Position numbers and translations under genes: made by a program. Positions 1 to 8,282 of a stretch of 64,000 nt of DNA are shown in pieces. Below the pieces are notes generated by a model. It ran no database searches. It saw only the letters and a program-made list of their open reading frames with translations, and was not told the DNA's origin. The DNA is from Sulfurimicrobium lacus (lineage in GTDB: Bacteria; Pseudomonadota; Gammaproteobacteria; Burkholderiales; Sulfuricellaceae). The stretch spans positions 2,699,501 through 2,763,500 of the forward strand of contig NZ_AP022853.1 of the NCBI RefSeq assembly GCF_011764585.1. Reading direction: 5' to 3'. The first letter of the stretch is position 1. Each line of letters opens with the position of its first letter.

Positions 1-424
1 AGACCCAGGAGCAGAACGTGCGCCCGCCCAGCGCCAGCCACAGGACGAAAACCGTACCGGTACCGATCAGCAGGTTGACGATGATGTGCTTGTGCGCCAG
101 CATCACCTGCAGCGCGGAATTCAGGTCGATCAGGTGGAAGCCGAGCATGCGCGATGCAGTCAGTGCGCCTTCCAGTATCTGGATGTCGAACCAGAACGAC
201 ACCGTGAACAGCAGGTTGATCGACAGCAGCGCGATCCAGCGCCTCTTGAGCCAGTATTTCTTCTTCTGGTGTGCGCGCGCCTCCAGCTTGAGCGCGTCGA
301 AGTCATGCTTCTCGCTCTTCTTGTAGAAGTGGATGGTCTTGGCTTCTTCAGTGTAGTCGACGGGGCCGGGCTTGCGCGGATCGCCGCCCAGCATCACACG
401 CACCGATTCAAGATATTTGTTCAT
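1..424 (-). CDS. nosH: NosH/NapH-like membrane ferredoxin protein, N-terminal part
   Basis: The gene runs off the left edge; about 141 N-terminal residues are visible, starting MNKYLESVRVMLGG. Two hydrophobic segments (around LLSINLLFTVSFWF and NLLIGTGTVFVLWL) are followed by GGRTFCSWV, which matches the conserved GR-FC-WVC start of the NapH/NosR polyferredoxin family. In that family the protein sits in the inner membrane and passes quinol electrons toward periplasmic partners. The ATG overlaps the nosG stop codon by one base (TGATG), so the two are translationally coupled. The Fe-S motifs lie outside the window. The family call is firm; the nos-specific name rests on the neighbours. Confidence 0.85.
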   Translation of the reverse strand, partial: MNKYLESVRVMLGGDPRKPGPVDYTEEAKTIHFYKKSEKHDFDALKLEARAHQKKKYWLKRRWIALLSINLLFTVSFWFDIQILEGALTASRMLGFHLIDLNSALQVMLAHKHIIVNLLIGTGTVFVLWLALGGRTFCSWV

Positions 425-1263
425 CAGACGCTCCAGCCTTTGCGCGCTTCCACCACGATTGCCGCCAGATCGGGCGGGCATACCATTTCGCACACTCCAC
501 AGCCGACGCAGGCTTCATGCACCACGGGCGAATGGATCTCGACACCATTTTCCTTCACGATTTCCATGGAAATCGCGTTCTTGATCGGGCAGGTGCGCAC
601 GCACAGGTCGCACAGTTCGAGGTCGTACGGGTGATCGCGCAGCGGGATGGGCTTCCAGCGATCCACTTCCATGAAACGCATCGTGCCCTCGAACGACTGC
701 CCTCGAGCCGCGCCCTTGATGCCCTTGCCCTGGCGCGCGAGGCATTTTTCCGGGCGCACCAGGACAGCCAGGCCGCTGCGCTCCTTCAGGTTCAGCGTGG
801 GTTCCGGGCTCTTTTCCTTGGCAAGCAGGATGGGAGGGGCTGGCAACACCATCTCGCTGCGCGTCGGCATGAAGGTGGGCTTCTTGTAAACCAGCGCACC
901 CGTGGGACAGGCCAGGATGCACTGCACGGCATCACAGGAAAAATCGCAAGCCTGGGTGCGCGAGTCGATATAGGGCACGCCCACACCAAAACCCTGATCG
1001 AGATCGTCGAGCTTGATGGCCGCGACCGGGCAAACCTGGACGCACTGGCCGCACTTGATGCAGGAAGAAAGAAAATCCGGCTCTTCCAGCGCGCCCGGCG
1101 GCCGCATGCGCACATTCCATGCCCTGGCCACCGGAATATAGCCGACCGAGGAAATGCCCAACACCGCCGCGCCCAGCACGACGGAGCGCAAGAATTTCCG
1201 CCGCGCCTCCAGCTTGCGCTTGTTGATCAGGGGATTGCTTGCTCGTGGTTTCTCATCGCTCAT
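424..1263 (-). CDS. nosG: NosG/NapG-like periplasmic ferredoxin
   Basis: A 279-residue ferredoxin-type protein. A twin-arginine signal RRKFLRSVVLG near residue 22 precedes a hydrophobic stretch, so export is probably by Tat with clusters already inserted. Four cysteine clusters can be read: CIKCGQCVQVCP, CDAVQCILACP, CDLCVRTCP and CVGCGVCEMVCP. The start was set at the ATG that overlaps the nosD stop (ATGA); the reading frame stays open upstream but lies inside nosD. In clade II nos clusters NosG and NosH are thought to form an electron route from menaquinol toward NosZ. That role is family knowledge, not shown by the sequence itself. Confidence 0.9.
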   Translation of the reverse strand: MSDEKPRASNPLINKRKLEARRKFLRSVVLGAAVLGISSVGYIPVARAWNVRMRPPGALEEPDFLSSCIKCGQCVQVCPVAAIKLDDLDQGFGVGVPYIDSRTQACDFSCDAVQCILACPTGALVYKKPTFMPTRSEMVLPAPPILLAKEKSPEPTLNLKERSGLAVLVRPEKCLARQGKGIKGAARGQSFEGTMRFMEVDRWKPIPLRDHPYDLELCDLCVRTCPIKNAISMEIVKENGVEIHSPVVHEACVGCGVCEMVCPPDLAAIVVEARKGWSV

Positions 1264-2690
1264 GGCCTGGCACTCACTTTCTGGGAACTCGCTTTCTGGC
1301 CCTTTTTCCAGGGATCGTTGAACAGGGGCTTTTCGTCCCGCAACAATAATGTTGGACTGGAAAAAGGCGCCAACCGTTCGAGAAAATCCAGCACTTCCAG
1401 CGCGGGCGCAACCTTGAAAAAGCGCGCCTGGGGAATTTCCATCCATATGCTGTCCGCGTAGGCATACAGGTCGTAAGCGGAGTCCCCGCGACCGTCATTG
1501 TTGCGGTCGAAGCCTTCGTAGTCGTCCCAAAAATTGCCGCGCCATTCATTGCGCTGCCCCGAGCCTGCGCCGCTCACGGAAAGATTCGAGATATTGCCCA
1601 CGAAGGAGTTGCCGTGCACCACCCAGCCGCTCAGCTCGCTGTTGAAAGCGATGGCGACGCCGTTGTAAGCGATGCGGTTGTTCTTGACGACGATCTTGCT
1701 GTCGGGCTGAAACGGTGAGAGATCGGCCATGAGGCCGAGGGAAGAGTAAATGATCTCGTTACCTTCGATCAGTGACCCGCTCGCTTCCTTGAAGCCGATA
1801 CCCATCCCGGTTGGCCCGTTGGAATGCGAGATAATATTATTGCGCAGAGTGGTATTCTGGTTGTACATCAAATAGATGCCGACCGCATTGTCGTAAAACT
1901 CGTTGCCGTCGACGACGTTGTTGTTGGCGAACATGAAATGCAGCGAGTAACGGCTGCGCGTGCCGTAGTTGTGGTAGAAAACGTTGCCGTTCGAGTACCA
2001 CGCCACGTTGTCGCGCGAATCCACCACCCGGTTGTTCTCGATGCGGTTTTCCATGCTGTACCAGAGACGGATACCATCGCCACGCACGCCCATATCGACT
2101 GGCTTGGAACGCACGCTGTTACCGCGCACGATATTGCGGTTGGACTGCTTGAGGTCGATACCGAACAGGCAATTGTCGATCACATTGTTTTCGATCACAT
2201 TGCGGTGGCCGCGCACGTTGAGACAGGCATCGTCGGTGTCGTGCGACGATCCGGAGCCGGTGAGATGCAGGCCGCGCACCGTTGCGCCACTGGTCTCGAT
2301 CACGAACACCGTTCCCTTGTCGCCGCCATCGACCGTGGCCTTGCCGCCGCCGTCGATGATCAACGGCTTGGTCAGATGCACCGGACCGGCGTAGCGACCG
2401 GGCTTGAGCCGCAGCGTAGAGCCCGCCGGAGCGGCATCCACCAGCGACTGCAACGGCGTGAGGCCCCAGATGCGCTTGTCGCGCATATAAAGTGGCACCA
2501 GTACCACTGGCTTGTCCACATCGACCCGCGGCGCCGTACTCAAATCCACACCCGTTACACCTGGGCCTTTCGGCGTTGCGTGTACCGAGGTATCGTCCGC
2601 GCCAATGTCAGGGATATCATCTACGCCAGCAGCGCTTGCCAGCGTTGCGGTTGCAGCCAGCAGAAGCAAAAATATTTGCCGCAATTTCAT
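1260..2690 (-). CDS. nosD: NosD, copper-site maturation protein of nitrous oxide reductase
   Basis: A 476-residue periplasmic protein starting MKLRQIFLLLLAATATLASA, a clear Sec signal peptide. The body is a run of parallel beta-helix (CASH/NosD) repeats rich in Asn and Gly, such as NVIENNVIDNCLFGIDL, NRIENNRVVDSRDNV and YNQNTTLRNNIISHSNG. NosD works with the NosFY ABC transporter in building the CuZ sulfide-bridged copper cluster. The upstream in-frame extension to 2783 was rejected because it would precede the signal peptide. The gene follows nosB after 108 nt and overlaps nosG by four bases. Confidence 0.95.
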   Translation of the reverse strand: MKLRQIFLLLLAATATLASAAGVDDIPDIGADDTSVHATPKGPGVTGVDLSTAPRVDVDKPVVLVPLYMRDKRIWGLTPLQSLVDAAPAGSTLRLKPGRYAGPVHLTKPLIIDGGGKATVDGGDKGTVFVIETSGATVRGLHLTGSGSSHDTDDACLNVRGHRNVIENNVIDNCLFGIDLKQSNRNIVRGNSVRSKPVDMGVRGDGIRLWYSMENRIENNRVVDSRDNVAWYSNGNVFYHNYGTRSRYSLHFMFANNNVVDGNEFYDNAVGIYLMYNQNTTLRNNIISHSNGPTGMGIGFKEASGSLIEGNEIIYSSLGLMADLSPFQPDSKIVVKNNRIAYNGVAIAFNSELSGWVVHGNSFVGNISNLSVSGAGSGQRNEWRGNFWDDYEGFDRNNDGRGDSAYDLYAYADSIWMEIPQARFFKVAPALEVLDFLERLAPFSSPTLLLRDEKPLFNDPWKKGQKASSQKVSARP

Positions 2691-2798
2691 CACTCGAAAA
2701 TTTATGGACTGTAGTCCGCAAAGTAAACAAGGCGCACCAGGTCGCATCTGCAGGCGAGAGGCGGATGGGCAGACAACGCCCACATCCGCCCCGCGGAA

Positions 2799-3776
2799 CT
2801 AGTTAACTTCCGGGTCCCCGCGCATCAGCTTGCGGCGGATCAGCAGGGCCAACAGGGCACAAGCGCTGACGCCGAGCAGCATTGCATAGCCGTAATACGG
2901 GTAGGAATAAGTGCTGAACTGCGCTACCTTGCCCTCACCGAATACGGTCGGCATGAAGGGTTTGACGGTGAAGGCGCCCCAGGGATGGAGGTTGTGTCCA
3001 AAGAACCACAGCCAGCCGGCATAATCCAGCACGAAGAAAACGGGCAACAAGGCCGGAACCAGGACAAGCAGCAGGGAAAACTTCCGCACTTTCCACACCC
3101 CGAGCATGACAATACCCATGGCGACGATCAGCCCGGCAATGGACGCCTTGGTGGCCCATTTCAGATTACCAACCCATCTGTCGAGAACCTCAGGCTGGTT
3201 GAAAAACTTGCTCGCCTCTTCATGATAATGCGTAGCGAATACGTTCATCTGCCCCAACACCAGTTGGTCCGTTACCATCCAGGCGGCCACGCCGGCAAAG
3301 CCCACCCCCAGAATCAGGAGCTGCCGTTTGCGTTGCGTCGCCATGAAGCCCGCCATCATGACGGCAAGGAAGCCGAAGATGAACTTGGACAGGCGCAACT
3401 CCACCGGAGAACCGGTATCGATCGGGTACATGCCCACATAGTGGTTGATGGTGTTCATCTCATCCACGCAATTCAGTCCCAACTCCTGTTTTTTCAGGTC
3501 CATGCCAGGATTTTCGCGCGCCGCAAGGTCATCGCCCAGGTCGGACTGCATCAGCTCGGCTTGGCGGCCGGTCTGTACGATTGCGGTCTTGCAGCCGTTG
3601 AACACGCCGTTGAAGTGAAAATGGATGCGAATCCCATCTGGGAAAGCATCCTTTGGATAGTTGGGCGCCGTCAACGACACCCACCAGATGGGGCTGAAAT
3701 AGGCCGCCACCATCAGTACCATCGCGATAAAGGTCAGCACCCTTATCGTAATCATTTGTTTTTTTGTATTGCTCAT
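2799..3776 (-). CDS. nosB: NosB-like multi-span membrane protein
   Basis: A 325-residue integral membrane protein with about six hydrophobic helices, for example VLTFIAMVLMVAAYFSPIWW near the N-terminus, LLILGVGFAGVAAWMV, and FSLLLVLVPALLPVFFVLDY. A large periplasmic loop rich in charged residues follows helix 1. Clade II nos clusters (Wolinella, Dechloromonas) carry a membrane protein of this kind, NosB, between nosZ and nosD; its biochemical role is not established. The start is placed at MSNTKKQ, preceded by GAGAG, rather than five codons upstream where no ribosome site is seen. The assignment rests mostly on position and topology. Confidence 0.75.
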   Translation of the reverse strand: MSNTKKQMITIRVLTFIAMVLMVAAYFSPIWWVSLTAPNYPKDAFPDGIRIHFHFNGVFNGCKTAIVQTGRQAELMQSDLGDDLAARENPGMDLKKQELGLNCVDEMNTINHYVGMYPIDTGSPVELRLSKFIFGFLAVMMAGFMATQRKRQLLILGVGFAGVAAWMVTDQLVLGQMNVFATHYHEEASKFFNQPEVLDRWVGNLKWATKASIAGLIVAMGIVMLGVWKVRKFSLLLVLVPALLPVFFVLDYAGWLWFFGHNLHPWGAFTVKPFMPTVFGEGKVAQFSTYSYPYYGYAMLLGVSACALLALLIRRKLMRGDPEVN

Positions 3777-3897
3777 TTTTAGCGCTCTCATCTGGCATTA
3801 AACGTTACACACGTCCCCCGCCATCTAGGAAGTGAATTGACGGAAACACGTTCCGCCATTCCTTCTCTGCTTTTATGCTGCAAATACATGCAAGACG

Positions 3898-3925
3898 GCC
3901 ACGGGAGAACAATGTTCCCCGTGGC
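3898..3925 (-). terminator. Hairpin between diheme cytochrome and nosB
   Basis: Perfect 8-bp arms GCCACGGG and CCCGTGGC enclose 12 nt. No T-run follows on the minus strand, so it is more likely a partial terminator or an mRNA-processing/stability hairpin than a full stop. It would allow cytochrome mRNA to be more abundant than the nosBDGH part. Confidence 0.5.
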
Positions 3926-3936
3926 TGATAGTAGCA

Positions 3937-4674
3937 TTATTTCTTTTTCGCGCCTGCCTTGCACATCGAACCCGGCATGCTGATGCTGGACATGTACTCG
4001 ACCACCGCATCCAGATCCTTGTCGCTGTATTTCTTCACGATCTTGACCATGTCCGGGTTGGCATTGCGACGCTTGCCATCACGGATATCGGTCACCTGGC
4101 GCAGCAGGTACTTGTAATGCTGGCCGGCCAGTACCGGGTAGAACTTTTTGGCATCGCCCTCGCCGTTGGCGCCATGGCAGGTGGTGCATTCCTTCACGTA
4201 CAGTTCCTTGCCCTGAGCCAGCAGCTTGGCGTCGCCCGAACCCTTGCCGTGATCAGTCGGTATGCACAAGGTCTGGATGTACGCCGCGACGTCCGCCAGT
4301 TCCTGCGCATCGGTCAGGGTCTGCGCAAAAGGATACATGGTAGGGTTGTCACGCAAACCGCCACGAATGTCGGCGATCTGCTTGATGATTACGGTTGCAT
4401 GCTGCCCCGCCAGTTGCGGGAAAGTACCATCGGGACGGCCGGCACCGGAAGGCAGATGGCAGGCGCCGCAAATTTCATACGCCTCCTTGCCTGCCTTGAC
4501 GTCGCCCTTCTTGTGCAGCGCTTCGATTTTCTCGCCGCCGCCGGACTGATCATTCCACACATAGCCCTTGGCCTCGATACCCGCCTTTTTTTCCGCCACA
4601 TTGGGGTTTGCGGCCAGAGCTGCGGCAACCGGGGTCAGTGCCAGTGCCAGTGCAATTACTAAATGCTTTTTCAT
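3937..4674 (-). CDS. Diheme cytochrome c (c4-like), nos cluster
   Basis: A 245-residue exported protein with a signal peptide MKKHLVIALALALTPVAAALA and two heme c sites: CGACH near residue 72 and CTTCH near residue 163. Each begins a c4-type half-domain ending in a methionine-containing helix. The ribosome site is AAAGGAAA. Clade II nos clusters carry nosC1/nosC2 cytochromes that feed electrons to NosZ in the periplasm, and this gene fits that role. It has its own FNR-type promoter just upstream, separate from the monoheme cytochrome gene. C4-type cytochromes also serve oxidases, so the electron acceptor is inferred from context. Confidence 0.88.
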   Translation of the reverse strand: MKKHLVIALALALTPVAAALAANPNVAEKKAGIEAKGYVWNDQSGGGEKIEALHKKGDVKAGKEAYEICGACHLPSGAGRPDGTFPQLAGQHATVIIKQIADIRGGLRDNPTMYPFAQTLTDAQELADVAAYIQTLCIPTDHGKGSGDAKLLAQGKELYVKECTTCHGANGEGDAKKFYPVLAGQHYKYLLRQVTDIRDGKRRNANPDMVKIVKKYSDKDLDAVVEYMSSISMPGSMCKAGAKKK

Positions 4675-4708
4675 TTCAATTTCCTTTCAAGATCCAGTAT
4701 GTAAAACC

Positions 4709-4750
4709 ATTCTAGACACTGTACCGGGTATCGTCCTTGACTTAAGTCAA
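4709..4750 (-). promoter_or_regulatory. FNR/DNR-type class II promoter of the diheme cytochrome gene
   Basis: The dyad TTGACTTAAGTCAA (4737-4750) is a perfect palindrome related to the FNR consensus TTGAT-N4-ATCAA. On the minus strand a -10 hexamer TAGAAT (4714-4709) lies 29.5 bp from the dyad centre, which puts the dyad at about -41.5 from the expected start near 4702, the class II activator position. The ATG is 28 nt further on. Confidence 0.75.
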
Positions 4751-4769
4751 CGCTTGTAAATACTTGGGA

Positions 4770-5090
4770 TCAGGGTTTAAGTTTAGACACGTAAGCCGCG
4801 ATATCCTTGACATCTTGATCGCTTACCAGAACCATCACGCCCTTCATCGCCGCACTGTTGCCGTTGGCACGGGCACCGCTCTTGATATCGTTCATCTGCT
4901 TGATCATGTAGGCTTCGTTCTGGCCTGCGATCTTTGGATAATCCGGCATCAGCGGGGTTTTGGCATCCTTGCCATGGCAAGCCGTACAGGTCTTTTCTGC
5001 AAACAATTTCGCGCCGTCGGCGGCAACAGCCTGGCCGTTCAGCATGGCCGTAGAAACCGCTGCAAACAGCATTATTGGCAATAATTTCAT
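4770..5090 (-). CDS. Monoheme cytochrome c, nos cluster
   Basis: A 106-residue exported class I cytochrome c. The signal peptide is MKLLPIMLFAAVSTAMLNGQ, the heme site is CTACH, and a C-terminal KDIAAYVSKLKP helix closes the fold. The start at 5090 is preceded by AAGGAG at ideal spacing; the longer in-frame extension to 5174 would run through the promoter and was rejected. It lies between the nosZ terminator and the diheme cytochrome promoter, so it is probably transcribed from its own FNR-type promoter. A role as small electron donor to NosZ is inferred from position. Confidence 0.88.
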   Translation of the reverse strand: MKLLPIMLFAAVSTAMLNGQAVAADGAKLFAEKTCTACHGKDAKTPLMPDYPKIAGQNEAYMIKQMNDIKSGARANGNSAAMKGVMVLVSDQDVKDIAAYVSKLKP

Positions 5091-5128
5091 TACTAATCTC
5101 CTTAAACATTTCATTAAGCAACAGTCGC

Positions 5129-5171
5129 ATTCTATGCTGCTTGCGTCACGCGTGGCGTTGACATGGATCAA
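5129..5171 (-). promoter_or_regulatory. FNR/DNR-type class II promoter of the monoheme cytochrome gene
   Basis: The dyad TTGACATGGATCAA (5158-5171) differs from TTGAT-N4-ATCAA at one conserved position. A -10 hexamer TAGAAT (5134-5129) lies 30.5 bp from the dyad centre, so the dyad sits near -41.5/-42.5. The same TAGAAT hexamer is used at the next promoter downstream. Confidence 0.75.
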
Positions 5172-5235
5172 CATTTTTTCAAGACGTTAGCTCTGCCTAT
5201 CGATATCCATCCATTGAGAACGGTTATAGCGGGCA

Positions 5236-5270
5236 GAAAAAATGCGGGGAGGCATTACGCCGCCCCGCAT
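5236..5270 (-). terminator. Rho-independent terminator of nosZ
   Basis: Read on the minus strand, arms ATGCGGGG and CCCCGCAT enclose a 13-nt loop and are followed directly by a run of six T. It lies 27 bp past the nosZ stop and separates nosZ from the cytochrome genes. Confidence 0.85.
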
Positions 5271-5296
5271 CCGGTGTTACAGCCCGTCAGGACGGC

Positions 5297-7591
5297 TTAC
5301 TTGCCAGCCTTCTTGGCGCCGTGCTCTTCCAGGTAGGTCTTGGCACGCAAACCGATGTCGGCGGCTTTAACCTGGTACTGCCACCATTGGCCAGCCCAGA
5401 GGGTTGCATTCTGCCAATCGCTCTTCTTGGCAGCGTCTTCCATCTTGGCCTTGGCTTCCTTGGCCCTGTTAAGCTGGTCGGTTGCGTCGTCAACCAGAGC
5501 TACCACAGGCGGGAAGTCCTTGTAGTTGACGCTGGTGATGTAGCCCACCACGCTATCGATCACGGCCTGAGTATCCACGTTGGTCTTGACCTGTTTGTCG
5601 TAGTCAGCCTTGGTGTAAACGGCTTTTGCTTCAACAGTCTTGACTTCCTTGTAACCCTTAGGCTTGACCAGCAGGTAGCCTTCCATTTCCAGGTGCAATG
5701 CAGAGCAGAACTCGGTGCAGTAGAAGGGGAACACGCCTTCCCTGTCGGCCTTGAACTTGACCGTTACAGTCTTGCCCGGTTCGACCGAAGCGTGAACGTT
5801 ATAGGTATCTACCGTAAAGCCGTGAGTTTCGTCCTCGGCACGTTCCAGATTGGTCAGGTGGATGGTAACTTCGTCGCCCACTTCCGCCTCGATGGTTTCC
5901 GGCGTGATGTGCGAACGGATTTCCGTACCGAACACTTCAACCGACTTGCCCTTGCGCACTACCCTTTCTTCACCGGCCCTGGTCGCGCCCTTGGAAGGCT
6001 CGTCAGTGCGGCTGTCGGTACCCACTTTGTAGCGGATGCCCGGCTTGAGGGTGGTGGACTTGATCGCCACGACATAGTGCGGTTCACCCAGCGGCAACGG
6101 CATGTCGTACAGCAACTGCATCTTGTCTTCGCTGATGTCGATCAACTGGTGGTTCTGCGGATGCAGCGGGCCAACCGGGATGAAGCGGTCGATAGCCAGC
6201 TTGTTCAACGCCACCAGGTAATGGCCCTTCGGATGCTCGGTATCGCCCTCCATGGTCATCAGGTGGCCGATGTTGTAGTGGATGTTGAGCTTGTCCAGCA
6301 CCTTGCCTTCGCAGTAGTTCCACTTCGCCACTTGAGAGTCCACATACAGAGATGTGTAGGCGATACAGGGCTTGGAGTCATACTGTGTGTGCAGCGGCCC
6401 GAGGCCAAGTGCCACCTGCGTGTGCAGAGAGTCCTTCATGCTCAGCACGGGGATGCCGTAGGGGTCCTTGCTCTCGAACTTGCCGGCCTTGATCTGCGCC
6501 ATGATCTTGTCGAAGCTGTAGACCGATACGTGCGAGTCGAGCTTGCCGGCCACCGTGATGAGCTTGCCATCCGGGGTCACGTCCACGCCGTGCGGGCTTT
6601 TCGGCTCGGGGATCAGGAACAGGATGCCTTCCTTGACGGCGGTATCCATCATGATCACGTCCATTCCGTTGATTTTCTTGGCCTTGCCTTGCTTGACCAG
6701 CTCGGCAGCCTTCTTCCAGTTGATCATGTGCAGGTAGTCGGTGTCCTTGGCGGAGCAGCCGGCTTCATAAGGAGGGCGACCCTTTTCGATACCGCCCACA
6801 TAGCGCTCGGTACAGAAGGAGTTGGTGAAGGACCAGCCGTCTGACACCAGCTTGCCGGCGTCGGACAAATCCTGGCTATAAGGTGGCAATTCCACGGTGA
6901 AAGACTGCTTGGGATCGATCTTGCCGGACTTGCGATCGAATTTCCAGTACGTTACGCCGCCGCGATATTCCTCGTTGAAGCGCTCGAGCGGTACGAACTT
7001 CTTGCTATACGGCGCGGGATACTGCGATGCCTCGATAACATAATCGGTGTTAGGCGTAACGAAGGCGCCACCGTGCTCCGATTTGTACAGGGGGTTGACC
7101 ACGATCTGCTTGGTTTCGAAGTCACGCAGGTCGATCACCGCCAGGCGCGGGTTGGCCTTGTCGTTAATGAACAGGAACTGGCCGTCATAATCGCCGTTGG
7201 TTTCGGAAAGCGCCGGGTGGTGAGTATCGCCCCAGTTGATTTCCTTGCCGTCGATGTTGCCCTGGCGCAGCACTTTCTTCGACTCTTCGTCGAAGCCATA
7301 GCCCTGCCATGGCTCGGGTGTGAACACGCCGATGTATTTCATGATGCGCATGGACGGAATGCCATACACAATAATCTGGCCACTTTGGCCGCCGGATGCA
7401 AAAGCGGTGAATTCATCACGTCCGCCAGTTGGCACATAGGTCTTGGCTGCAGCCAGCAGATTTTGTTGTGTCAAACCCCGGGCCTTCATCACGTCCTGCA
7501 ATGACTCGGCGGCCCAAGTACTTCCTGCAGCGCCGACTCCAAGCGTTGCCGCAACGAGCAACGAGGTTGTTCGCTTATTGAATGGCTTCAT
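5297..7591 (-). CDS. nosZ: Nitrous oxide reductase, Sec-type (clade II), with C-terminal tail
   Basis: A 764-residue periplasmic enzyme that reduces N2O to N2. The signal peptide (about residues 1-27) has no RR-x-F twin-arginine motif, which fits the Sec-exported clade II enzymes. An N-terminal beta-propeller carries GDTHHPALSE near residue 125, a CuZ histidine pair. The C-terminal cupredoxin domain carries the CuA site CTEFCSALHLEM (Cys, Cys, His, Met near 625-636). About 110 helical, Lys/Ala-rich residues follow the CuA domain, which the roughly 640-residue classical enzymes lack. The start is the ATG at 7591 (AAAGGA upstream), not the GTG one codon earlier. It is transcribed alone between an FNR-type promoter and a strong terminator. 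Confidence 0.97.
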   Translation of the reverse strand: MKPFNKRTTSLLVAATLGVGAAGSTWAAESLQDVMKARGLTQQNLLAAAKTYVPTGGRDEFTAFASGGQSGQIIVYGIPSMRIMKYIGVFTPEPWQGYGFDEESKKVLRQGNIDGKEINWGDTHHPALSETNGDYDGQFLFINDKANPRLAVIDLRDFETKQIVVNPLYKSEHGGAFVTPNTDYVIEASQYPAPYSKKFVPLERFNEEYRGGVTYWKFDRKSGKIDPKQSFTVELPPYSQDLSDAGKLVSDGWSFTNSFCTERYVGGIEKGRPPYEAGCSAKDTDYLHMINWKKAAELVKQGKAKKINGMDVIMMDTAVKEGILFLIPEPKSPHGVDVTPDGKLITVAGKLDSHVSVYSFDKIMAQIKAGKFESKDPYGIPVLSMKDSLHTQVALGLGPLHTQYDSKPCIAYTSLYVDSQVAKWNYCEGKVLDKLNIHYNIGHLMTMEGDTEHPKGHYLVALNKLAIDRFIPVGPLHPQNHQLIDISEDKMQLLYDMPLPLGEPHYVVAIKSTTLKPGIRYKVGTDSRTDEPSKGATRAGEERVVRKGKSVEVFGTEIRSHITPETIEAEVGDEVTIHLTNLERAEDETHGFTVDTYNVHASVEPGKTVTVKFKADREGVFPFYCTEFCSALHLEMEGYLLVKPKGYKEVKTVEAKAVYTKADYDKQVKTNVDTQAVIDSVVGYITSVNYKDFPPVVALVDDATDQLNRAKEAKAKMEDAAKKSDWQNATLWAGQWWQYQVKAADIGLRAKTYLEEHGAKKAGK

Positions 7592-7668
7592 CACAAAATC
7601 CTTTCATCAAAAGTTGAACTACAATCCATCCCGTCGCCGATGATGCACGTGCGACAATTTGTCACAGG

Positions 7669-7739
7669 ATTATGCGGGCTAACAGTACCCCGATCATTGA
7701 CATGAATCAAGAAATAATTAAGTACTTGCACCCTATAAT
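7669..7739. promoter_or_regulatory. Bidirectional FNR/DNR-type promoter between nosZ and the tlpA-like gene
   Basis: One dyad, TTGACATGAATCAA (7697-7710), lies between the divergent genes. Toward nosZ, CATAAT (7674-7669) begins 29.5 bp from the dyad centre. Toward the thioredoxin gene, a perfect TATAAT (7734-7739) begins 30.5 bp away. Each is the class II position (about -41.5), so one bound regulator could activate both genes in low oxygen or with nitric oxide. The regulator (FNR, DNR or NNR) cannot be told from the site. Confidence 0.75.
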
Positions 7740-7761
7740 TGCGGACTCCTGAGGAGTTGCG

Positions 7762-8277
7762 ATGCTTAAACACATAATTCTTATGCTGGTGCTGCTGTCA
7801 CCGTTGACCGAAGCAGCGGAAACCAGTACCACCTCCGCGCCGCTCTATACCGCGACTTTTCCCGGCCTGGATGGCCAGCCCGTGAGCCTGTCCCAGTTGC
7901 GGGGCAAGGTGGCAGTTGTAAATTTCTGGGCGACCTGGTGCCCGCCCTGCCGCAAGGAGATGCCCGATCTGGTGGCGGCTTACGCTAAATATCATGACCG
8001 TGGCGTCGCATTTGTCGGCATCGCGGTCGAGGACGACGCCGAACGGGTGCAGGAATTCGCCCGCGCTTACAAGGTCGAGTACCCCCTGGCGACCGGCAAG
8101 GCGGAAGGCATCGCACTGCTGCAAGCGCTGGGCAATAGTGTGGCCGGACTTCCCTACACCCTGGTGCTCGATACACAGGGGAACATCGTCGACAGGAAGC
8201 GCGGCCCGATCAGTCCAGATCGGCTGGAAGGGGCGCTGCAAGAGGCCATGGTCGCTCCCGCCGCGGATTCCAAATAG
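7762..8277 (+). CDS. TlpA/ResA-like periplasmic thiol-disulfide oxidoreductase
   Basis: A 171-residue exported thioredoxin-fold protein. After a signal peptide (LILMLVLLSPLTEA) it has NFWATWCPPCRKEMP with the CPPC active site at residues 60-63, and a conserved cis-proline region GLPYTLVLD. TlpA/ResA proteins reduce disulfides in apo-cytochromes or in copper sites before metal insertion. Divergence from nosZ at a shared FNR-type dyad suggests it helps mature heme c or CuA proteins during N2O respiration. The ribosome site GAGGAG lies inside a short palindrome (ACTCCT-G-AGGAGT, 7745-7757), which could hide it by folding. The partner substrate is not known. Confidence 0.88.
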   Translation: MLKHIILMLVLLSPLTEAAETSTTSAPLYTATFPGLDGQPVSLSQLRGKVAVVNFWATWCPPCRKEMPDLVAAYAKYHDRGVAFVGIAVEDDAERVQEFARAYKVEYPLATGKAEGIALLQALGNSVAGLPYTLVLDTQGNIVDRKRGPISPDRLEGALQEAMVAPAADSK

Positions 8278-8282
8278 GCGTT

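Noticed and set aside
3841-3855. Short inverted repeat CGGAA-ACACG-TTCCG ahead of nosB
   Set aside because: Five-base arms and no match to a known operator or -10 spacing; chance is likely.
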